From NCBI GenBank assembly GCA_019649035.1, contig BMAT01002771.1:918567-940979 (forward strand): a DNA stretch of 22,413 nucleotides. The letters run 5' to 3'. The notes under the pieces were generated by a model. The model was not told the origin of the DNA, did no database searches, and worked only from the letters and a program-made list of their open reading frames with translations. This document shows positions 20,701 to 22,413 of the stretch, in pieces (positions within the stretch are counted from its first letter, which is position 1; every line of letters begins with the position of its first letter). The translations under genes and the position numbers were made by a program. The stretch is from Elysia marginata (taxonomy: Eukaryota > Mollusca > Gastropoda > Plakobranchidae).

Positions 20701-21819
20701 TCCAATGGAACAAACATTCAAATTCTAATTATCCAAAAAATGATTTATTATTTTACATTACAAAAAGACAAAATCGGTAATATCAACATTCAGAACATCC
20801 AGGTCCAAGTTTTTGCGCTTGACTGTATTATGAGCATAAAGTGTAAAGAAGCAGAAATTTTTGTAAGGAGCTTTAATGCTGTAGGCTGCTCTCTGATCCT
20901 TATCTAAGTATTATCTCCTAAGTTGAAGAGAGGAAATGTTGGAGAAAATTAACCCATATTTTATCACATTTTCTCAAGGTTTCTAAGACTGTGTCTTCAT
21001 TTCTACCCAAAATTTACTTCATACCAAAACATTCATCTTTATCTCGAATCACTCAATATTTGCAATAACTCGGGTACAAACACAGTTTCGATAGGGATTG
21101 TAAGTAAATTCTCATGCTTGTCTATAACTCTTTGATGAAATCTTTAAATCTTGCACAGAATGTATGAGAGCACCAGAAATAGATCCCAGGATCCTGTTGA
21201 CGCAGGCCAGGCTTATAGGACCATTGAGAATGCTATAGCTGAGGCGAAAGCCAGTGCAGATAAGGCTGTGGAAGATGCTGAGTTAGCCAAGGCTGAGGTA
21301 GTTGTTGTGATTAGGCATCATTATTCATTTACCACAGACTAGAGTGAATTGACCAAATCTTAAGTTTATGAATTAGCCATCATAAATTTCAAATACTGTT
21401 TGAGGATAGTTTGATGTGTTACCTTATTTTTAATAATTTTTCTTTAAAATTTACTATTCTGTTAAGAGCACAAGGAGGATGGGGCTTGGCTTTTGGATCT
21501 GCCAGAAATTTTGACTGCAGTTAAGGGCAAAAAAGAACTCATTTTTACACCCAGTTAGTGATTAAAAAATGTCAGGTGGATAAAAAAAAAACCCAGGGCT
21601 TATGCTTGAAGTGACAGTAGTATAATTTGTTTGTACTGAGCCTAATATCATCATGACAAATGGAAGTCAAATTTTTTTTTTATTAACTTTCAAGACGTTA
21701 CTACAATTTTGTTTTCTGTTTCCAGTCTGAGAATATACACAGCAATGTGTCAGATGCTTTGATGGTCAGTGAAGCTCTTCTGGAAGATGCTAAACAGCTT
21801 CATAACCAGACACAAAACG
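1202..21819 (+). CDS. LAMA5-like: Laminin subunit alpha (alpha-3/5 type), internal part, 23 exons
   Basis: This is a secreted basement-membrane glycoprotein chain that trimerises with laminin beta and gamma chains. The coding parts are the 23 exons listed separately; joined they give 1021 whole codons with no stop, and all introns are GT-AG with matching phases. Visible domain order is LE tail and LE (1-84), split LE first part (about 85-95), L4 module (about 96-272), split LE second part (274-308), six LE repeats (309-604), CxxC (605-608) and coiled coil (609-1021). Motifs typical of laminin alpha are the NPKGC..CFCF run before L4, PPTYLGKK and YGGKL in L4, SGQGQLA at its end, and the CDYC..LL.DDL start of the coiled coil. 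Six full LE repeats between L4 and the coiled coil, and the short LE resembling CTCDTCG, match alpha-3/5 (LanA) better than alpha-1/2, which has fewer there. Both gene ends lie outside the window. Class assignment is inference; laminin alpha is secure. Confidence 0.95.
1347..2607. other. Intron 1 (1261 bp)
   Basis: Between exons 1 and 2. It contains an ATA/AAT-rich stretch (about 1680-1716) and the larger AAT microsatellite at 2231-2317. No coding region or recognised mobile element was found in the rest. Confidence 0.85.
2231..2317. repeat. AAT/ATA-rich imperfect microsatellite
   Basis: Runs of AAT/TAA triplets interrupted by ATT and single changes over about 87 bp inside intron 1. Open frames here are low-complexity isoleucine translations and not genes. 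Confidence 0.9.
2608..2748 (+). CDS. LAMA5-like: Laminin alpha exon 2: LE repeat and first part of the L4-split LE
   Basis: 47 codons, phase 0 on both sides, residues 49-95. It continues the repeat with DNVEGMFCDQC and ends with NPKGCIKCFCFD, the motif that precedes an L4 module in laminin alpha chains. Donor ACA|gtgagt is strong. The acceptor is the uncommon tttcaag (AAG rather than CAG or TAG), but no other AG gives the in-frame conserved join K|DNVEG. Confidence 0.92.
2749..3726. other. Introns 2 and 3 (434 and 385 bp) around exon 3
   Basis: Short AT-rich introns (2749-3182 and 3342-3726) with standard GT-AG ends. Nothing besides A and T homopolymers is recognisable in either. Confidence 0.85.
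3183..3341 (+). CDS. LAMA5-like: Laminin alpha exon 3: L4 (laminin IV type A) module, N-terminal part
   Basis: 53 codons, phase 0 on both sides, residues 96-148. Acceptor ccccag, donor AAA|gtaagt. The L4 signature is FYFAPPTYLGKK near the end, with F where many L4 modules have W in the YW position. The L4 module is a globular insertion inside an LE repeat. A sequon lies at DNIT. Confidence 0.93.
3727..3825 (+). CDS. LAMA5-like: Laminin alpha exon 4: L4 module, second part
   Basis: 33 codons, phase 0 on both sides, residues 149-181, acceptor tattag and donor ACT|gtaagt. LNAYGGKLEYTV is the conserved L4 strand that follows the YLG.K motif of the previous exon. The remainder, acidic around PDEDE, is variable in the family. 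Confidence 0.92.
3826..4845. other. Intron 4 (1020 bp)
   Basis: AT-rich intron of the L4 region. The only recognised feature is the solo MITE end at 4773-4790 near its 3' end. No coding potential was seen on either strand. Confidence 0.8.
4773..4790 (+). repeat. Solo end of MITE family A
   Basis: ACTGGTTGCGAGACATAT matches the right end of the full family A copy (ACTGGTTGCAAGACATAT at 5393-5410) with one change. I did not find a matching left end or interior upstream, so it is a fragment or a very decayed copy. It lies about 55 bp before the exon 5 acceptor. Confidence 0.6.
4846..4929 (+). CDS. LAMA5-like: Laminin alpha exon 5: L4 module, third part
   Basis: 28 codons, phase 0 on both sides, residues 182-209. 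Acceptor ctttttag, donor GAG|gtaggt. The segment GSNMSLLYYH corresponds to the G..M.L.... strand of L4, and PFKFEVELRE to the strand that follows. An NMS sequon is present. A solo transposon end lies about 55 bp upstream of the acceptor (4773-4790). Confidence 0.9.
4969..5410 (+). mobile_element. MITE family A, copy 1 (non-autonomous DNA transposon)
   Basis: Element of about 442 bp in intron 5, starting ATATGTCTTGCA and ending TGCAAGACATAT. The inverted ends extend imperfectly to about 36 bp through a shared GTC, AAATGAG and TAAGT. The interior matches a second copy at 13626-14028 almost along its whole length (for example the run TTCATGTTGAAATTTGATG near 5122). It encodes no transposase. Ends are flanked by ATAT/TA, so the target duplication could be TA or ATAT. 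Confidence 0.8.
5411..5907. other. Rest of intron 5
   Basis: Unique AT-rich sequence with a small cluster of GATACA-type motifs (5457-5560), including the 15-base palindrome TTGTATCTGATACAA at 5472-5486. No gene. It ends in the tccacag acceptor of exon 6. Confidence 0.75.
5908..6029 (+). CDS. LAMA5-like: Laminin alpha exon 6: L4 module, fourth part
   Basis: 40 codons plus two bases, residues 210-250. Acceptor tccacag; donor ATCAG|gtgaat, phase 2. It carries the L4 core helix pattern VTRSQFMNVLLHLDSLLIRG, matching the family R..F..VL..L..L.IR. pattern. The split codon AG|A encodes Arg with the next exon. Confidence 0.93.
6030..6638. other. Intron 6 (609 bp)
   Basis: AT-rich intron with phase 2 splice sites. 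Nothing but homopolymers and a good polypyrimidine tract before exon 7 is recognisable. Confidence 0.8.
6639..6747 (+). CDS. LAMA5-like: Laminin alpha exon 7: end of L4 and return to the split LE
   Basis: One base then 36 codons, residues 251-286. Acceptor ctttacag, donor GAG|gtaatc. The SGQGQLAESVEKCSC run is the characteristic end of L4 followed by the second half of the interrupted LE repeat; cysteines fall at 274, 276 and 285. The sequence GQGQLA is shared by laminin alpha-3/5 chains. Confidence 0.94.
6748..8485. other. Intron 7 (1738 bp), largest in the window
   Basis: Contains MITE family B copy 1 at 7261-7660. The flanks (6748-7260 and 7661-8485) are AT-rich with poly-A tracts and show no coding region or recognised repeat. 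Confidence 0.8.
7261..7660 (-). mobile_element. MITE family B, copy 1 (Tc1/mariner-type ends)
   Basis: About 400 bp in intron 7. The right end is GGTTTCCACTG followed by TA (7661-7662); the left end is TGTGGAACCTCATAATTTG. The two ends are imperfect inverted repeats. Internal sequence near 7530-7600, read on the minus strand, matches the + strand interior of copies 2 and 3 (CTTTGGC, TTTGAACTCATAATTCAAAG), so this copy is in the opposite orientation. No transposase frame. Confidence 0.72.
8486..8599 (+). CDS. LAMA5-like: Laminin alpha exon 8: end of split LE, start of LE repeat a
   Basis: 38 codons, phase 0 on both sides, residues 287-324. Acceptor tatag, donor TAT|gtaagt. VCAPGSYR closes the split LE, and CNCNGHSDDCDIHTGVC opens the first complete LE after L4. 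GHSD.C is a standard opening motif in laminin alpha chains. It follows the longest intron of the window (1738 bp). Confidence 0.94.
8600..9303. other. Intron 8 (704 bp)
   Basis: AT-rich intron. A short GC-richer patch near 8905-8930 (GGTGGGGGCGCCCAGC) is the only compositional change. No gene or mobile element recognised. Intron 9 (9423-9765) is also empty of features. Confidence 0.8.
9304..9422 (+). CDS. LAMA5-like: Laminin alpha exon 9: LE repeat a end, LE repeat b start
   Basis: 39 codons plus two bases, residues 325-364. Acceptor ccatag; donor AACAA|gtgagc, phase 2. NCQHNTTGSNCEQC continues repeat a, with an NTT sequon. CPLPLPAN begins repeat b, the distinctive LE with the CPLP..SNNFA type start. 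Split codon AA|T encodes Asn. Confidence 0.95.
9766..9852 (+). CDS. LAMA5-like: Laminin alpha exon 10: LE repeat b middle
   Basis: One base, 28 codons, then two bases; residues 365-393. Acceptor tttttttcag, donor GACAC|gtaagt. FATTC then CQCQPGYTGPQC gives the central cysteines of LE repeat b. Split codon AC|C encodes Thr with exon 11, restoring CDTCAPGYYGNP across the junction. Confidence 0.95.
9881..10313 (+). mobile_element. MITE family B, copy 2
   Basis: About 433 bp in intron 10. It starts CAGTGGAAGCCCCTAAAATC and ends GAGGCATCCACTG, inverted copies of each other with changes. The interior around 9965-10050 (TTTGGC, ATTCAAAGTTAATGAAG, TAATTCAAAGTTTTATTG) matches copy 3 at 12735-12815. 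The flanking TA of the target site is not intact. A shadow minus-strand frame runs through it and is not a gene. Confidence 0.72.
10314..10840. other. Rest of intron 10
   Basis: AT-rich. It holds a short inverted pair, AATGCTGGATTCATA at 10533-10547 against TATGAGCCAGCAT at 10606-10618, and an AAC/A-rich tract near 10710-10740. No gene. Confidence 0.7.
10841..11052 (+). CDS. LAMA5-like: Laminin alpha exon 11: LE repeat b end and LE repeat c
   Basis: One base, 70 codons and one base; residues 394-464; the longest exon here (212 bp). Acceptor gtttttag, donor AGGC|gtaagg. CAPGYYGNPLESGDYC closes repeat b. CDCSGNINLNL opens repeat c, with CENNSAGPKCQRC and WYYGD. An NNS sequon is present. Using the GC two bases earlier as a donor would put a stop in exon 12, so the GT donor is the one supported. 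Confidence 0.95.
11053..11502. other. Intron 11 (450 bp)
   Basis: AT-rich, standard GT-AG. Nothing further recognised. Confidence 0.85.
11503..11603 (+). CDS. LAMA5-like: Laminin alpha exon 12: LE repeat d, first part
   Basis: Two bases then 33 codons, residues 465-497. Acceptor atcatcag, donor GGA|gtgagt. CTCDTCGSNSCDYENGTCEC then KPNVVGANCDQC is a compact LE start with the extra T-C-G cysteine seen in the corresponding alpha-3/5 LE. An NGT sequon lies inside. A long CAT microsatellite starts about 120 bp past the donor. Confidence 0.94.
11604..12380. other. Intron 12 (777 bp)
   Basis: Contains the CAT microsatellite at 11723-11793. The remainder is AT-rich sequence with A and T runs and no coding region. 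Confidence 0.85.
11723..11793. repeat. (CAT)n / (ATG)n microsatellite
   Basis: Perfect CAT repeat from 11723 to 11778 (about 18.7 units), then a few imperfect units (CAACACCACCATCATCAC) to about 11793. Long homopolymeric Met, Asp or Ile frames on both strands come from this repeat only. Confidence 0.97.
12381..12561 (+). CDS. LAMA5-like: Laminin alpha exon 13: LE repeat d end and LE repeat e
   Basis: 60 codons plus one base, residues 498-558. Acceptor gtttag, donor CAAG|gtaatt. WGFNFCTGCRDC ends repeat d. CECGVGSVTQQC through KCDRCKPNHW is repeat e with all eight cysteines. The last G joins AA of exon 14 to make Glu, giving the GCQEC repeat boundary. Confidence 0.94.
12661..12887 (+). mobile_element. 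MITE family B, copy 3 (shortened)
   Basis: About 227 bp in intron 13, preceded by TA (12659-12660). The left end CGGTGGAAACC and right end GAAGCCCTCACTG fit the family ends. The interior shares TCTTTGGCATTCTTAAATT and ATTCAAAGTTTATGAAG with copy 2, and the same on the other strand with copy 1. It is shorter than the others, consistent with internal deletion. The exact right boundary is less sure. Confidence 0.62.
12888..13290. other. Rest of intron 13
   Basis: AT-rich. An open frame of about 60 codons near 13054-13239 has no recognisable features and no splice support. The intron ends in the tatctag acceptor of exon 14. Confidence 0.75.
13291..13428 (+). CDS. LAMA5-like: Laminin alpha exon 14: LE repeat f, the last LE
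   Basis: Two bases, 45 codons, one base; residues 559-604. Acceptor tatctag, donor CAAG|gtatgg. This exon encodes one LE module: CDCLGDGAVGCDPDTGRCQC, then GEQCDRC and KGCQ. Both introns sit at the same place of the GCQ(E)C boundary, so the exon is a symmetric one-LE cassette (138 bp, a multiple of 3). Confidence 0.95.
13626..14028 (+). mobile_element. MITE family A, copy 2
   Basis: About 403 bp in intron 14. It starts ATATGTCTCGCATTCTATCC and ends GGTTGCAAAAAAACATAT. The body aligns with copy 1 at 4969-5410 in the same orientation through shared runs such as AGTTTTCA, ATGTTTTATGTGTTTAATTT, CACAAGTCC and GATAGAGCTTTTCTG. No coding capacity. The inverted ends are more decayed than in copy 1. 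Confidence 0.8.
14029..14511. other. Rest of intron 14
   Basis: AT-rich with a short C run near 14117-14125. It runs to the ttttctag acceptor of exon 15. The open frames crossing it extend from intron into exon 15 and are not separate genes. Confidence 0.75.
14512..14663 (+). CDS. LAMA5-like: Laminin alpha exon 15: CxxC and start of coiled coil
   Basis: Two bases then 50 codons, residues 605-654. Acceptor tttctag, donor AGG|gtaagc. CDYC at 605-608 is the cysteine pair that, in known laminins, links the three chains at the top of the coiled coil. LLIDDLDQLANDV then starts the helical domain II. No further LE cysteines follow. One sequon, YNET at 647. Confidence 0.94.
15283..15396 (+). CDS. 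LAMA5-like: Laminin alpha exon 16: coiled-coil domain
   Basis: 38 codons, phase 0 on both sides, residues 655-692. Acceptor cacctcag, donor AAG|gtaaga. It is helical in character, with no cysteine or proline after the first residue. It has three sequons (NRS 664, NNS 669, NAS 681). The reading frame stays open into the intron by chance; the strong gtaaga marks the exon end. Confidence 0.88.
16071..16182 (+). CDS. LAMA5-like: Laminin alpha exon 17: coiled-coil domain
   Basis: 37 codons plus one base, residues 693-730. Acceptor aatttcag. The donor is taken as AGTAGTA|gtgagt because its phase 1 matches exon 18 and the hexamer fits the consensus. Nearby GT dinucleotides in the AGT repeat are weaker and break the frame. 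Sequon NVS at 713. Confidence 0.87.
16878..17048 (+). CDS. LAMA5-like: Laminin alpha exon 18: coiled-coil domain with a single cysteine
   Basis: Two bases, 56 codons, one base; residues 731-787. Acceptor tttatag, donor GAAT|gtaaga. It is helical, with leucine and valine spaced in heptad-like fashion (FIQQVQKSL). One cysteine at 777 (QNSCRTED) is the only one after CDYC in the visible coiled coil. Sequon NFT at 769, and a rare-type NSC at 775. Confidence 0.88.
17896..18092 (+). CDS. LAMA5-like: Laminin alpha exon 19: coiled-coil domain
   Basis: Two bases then 65 codons, residues 788-852. Acceptor atttcag, donor ATG|gtaaat. The split codon T|TA encodes Leu with exon 18. Helical pattern continues (KDLVESLKM, ISDIESRLQDL, MSMIARLKAAG). 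Four sequons: NAS 797, NRT 803, NIS 811, NSS 824. Confidence 0.9.
18093..19736. other. Intron 19 (1644 bp)
   Basis: Holds the TTAA-flanked element at 18558-18918. The remainder is AT-rich, with nothing else recognised. Confidence 0.75.
18558..18918. mobile_element. piggyBac-like MITE with TTAA target sites
   Basis: A 361-bp element bounded by TTAA at 18554-18557 and TTAA at 18919-18922. The left end GGTATGAAATTAGC and right end (read in reverse) GGTATGAAATCAGC are inverted repeats with one change in 14. The similarity continues in weaker form through AGTG and TAGAC. TTAA duplication and ends beginning with GG are typical of piggyBac-type elements (family knowledge). There is no transposase, so it would be non-autonomous. 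Confidence 0.72.
19737..19853 (+). CDS. LAMA5-like: Laminin alpha exon 20: coiled-coil domain
   Basis: 39 codons, phase 0 on both sides, residues 853-891. Acceptor tttttcag, donor ACC|gtaaga. It is strongly helical and acidic (TEREEMLKEA, LLEEAEGLL), with a sequon NVT at 889 closing the exon. It lies beyond a 1644-bp intron that contains a TTAA-flanked MITE. Confidence 0.92.
19854..20425. other. Intron 20 (572 bp)
   Basis: AT-rich intron with standard splice sites. Nothing else recognised. Confidence 0.8.
20426..20583 (+). CDS. LAMA5-like: Laminin alpha exon 21: coiled-coil domain with alanine run
   Basis: 52 codons plus two bases, residues 892-944. Acceptor ccttgcag. The donor is inferred as GAAGT|gttagt because exon 22 needs a phase-2 partner and gttagt is the only nearby acceptable hexamer. 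The split codon GT|A gives Val, and the join AELEV-MYESTRN resembles known laminin alpha chains. AAGLAAAAAE is an alanine-rich helix. Sequon NKS at 926. Confidence 0.87.
20584..21158. other. Intron 21 (575 bp)
   Basis: AT-rich. Around 20682-20740 there is sequence beginning TA-CAGTCCAGTTTG and containing AATTCTAATTATCC that loosely recalls family B ends, without a matching right end. No gene. Confidence 0.65.
21159..21297 (+). CDS. LAMA5-like: Laminin alpha exon 22: coiled-coil domain
   Basis: One base then 46 codons, residues 945-990. Acceptor ttgcacag, donor GAG|gtagtt. It carries YESTRNRSQ, then AYRTIENAIAEAKASADKA, the pattern of the laminin domain I region with A-rich a/d positions. Sequon NRS at 951. 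Confidence 0.92.
21298..21725. other. Intron 22 (428 bp)
   Basis: AT-rich, phase 0 intron. Nothing else recognised. Confidence 0.8.
21726..21819 (+). CDS. LAMA5-like: Laminin alpha exon 23: coiled-coil domain, last exon in window
   Basis: 31 codons plus one base, residues 991-1021. Acceptor gtttccag; donor AACG|gtaggc, phase 1. SENIHSNVSDALMVSEALL is helical with sequons NVS 997 and NQT 1017. The chain must continue downstream: the rest of the coiled coil and the LG domains are not in the window. Confidence 0.9.
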
Positions 21820-22413
21820 GTAGGCATTGATCAGACCAGTAAGAGACATACAACAGCTTGAGACACTGACAGCTAAAAACAAGCTGATTCTCCTTGAAAT
21901 GAGGATGCCATATTTCAGTTGTTTTCCGTTTTTCCTGTTTTTTAAAATACTAACTGAATACACAAACTTAAACAAGATTATTTCCATGATTAATGACAAT
22001 ACAGTGCCCCTAAATAACATGTTTTGTATATGTTTATTTACGGGAGAACATAGTGTCAGGATTCCCAGTTATCTTGGGACAGTTTGAGTTGCATCCCTGT
22101 TAAAACAAGGGCACACTGTTGTAGAATGGATTTTTTTTTATAGAATGAATAGTTACAAGGAAATCAGCATGCTCTAATCTCATGACTTTTAGAGTTATTT
22201 GAAAAGAAATGATTAAAAAGAAAACAATGTCAAAGATGCACAATCTTCTGAGAAGCACCAAATTGCTTAAAATATGTGTGATGCATCATTTTCACATGTA
22301 TTTTGTCAGGGTTGTAATACATTTTGACTAAAAAAAATAATCAAGTAATTATTAAAAAAGGGATGAGCAGAAATGGAGTCCTCATTACAGATAAACAAAA
22401 TAGATTATACTGA
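21820..22413. other. Start of intron 23, running off the window
   Basis: AT-rich sequence after the gtaggc donor of exon 23. No exon with a usable phase-1 continuation is visible before the window end. Overlapping open frames near 21790-22087 are intronic. Confidence 0.75.

Noticed and set aside
22391..22413. Possible exon 24 after attacag at 22384-22390
   Set aside because: With the phase left by exon 23 (G|AT AAA ...) a TGA occurs in frame within 23 bp, and the pyrimidine tract is weak.

Overview
The window is eukaryotic nuclear DNA: AT-rich, intron-rich, and carrying one multi-exon gene on the + strand. That gene is the internal part of a laminin alpha chain. I reconstructed 23 coding exons between 1202 and 21819. 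They join, with every intron phase compatible, into one uninterrupted reading frame of 1021 whole codons plus one base at each end. Neither end of the gene is present: the N-terminal LN domain and most early LE repeats lie upstream, and the rest of the coiled coil and the LG domains lie downstream. Residue numbers below count the first complete codon of exon 1 as residue 1.

Domain order is: end of one LE repeat and one full LE repeat (exons 1-2), an LE repeat split by a laminin IV (L4) module (exons 2-8), six further LE repeats (exons 8-14), a CxxC motif, and about 413 residues of alpha-helical coiled coil rich in N-glycosylation sequons (exons 15-23). Half an LE plus six complete LE repeats between the L4 module and the coiled coil, together with the local motifs, points to the alpha-3/5 (Drosophila LanA) class rather than alpha-1/2. 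Laminin alpha chains pair with one beta and one gamma chain through this coiled coil to form basement-membrane heterotrimers.

The introns are 343-1738 bp. They hold no convincing second gene on either strand. They do hold remnants of mobile DNA: a tRNA-derived SINE head at the left edge; two copies and one solo end of a MITE with roughly 36-bp inverted ends; three copies (in both orientations) of a CAGTGG-ended, TA-flanked MITE; a TTAA-flanked piggyBac-like MITE; a CAT/ATG microsatellite and an AAT-rich microsatellite; and a 4-N assembly gap after a G run. Base composition, intron size, the SINE and the laminin class suggest an invertebrate, perhaps a lophotrochozoan such as a gastropod mollusc. 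That placement is a guess.

I found no undescribed gene system. The most useful non-standard observations are the three MITE families (one of which places inverted copies around exons 8-9 in the same transcript), the sequon-dense coiled coil, and a lone cysteine inside it.
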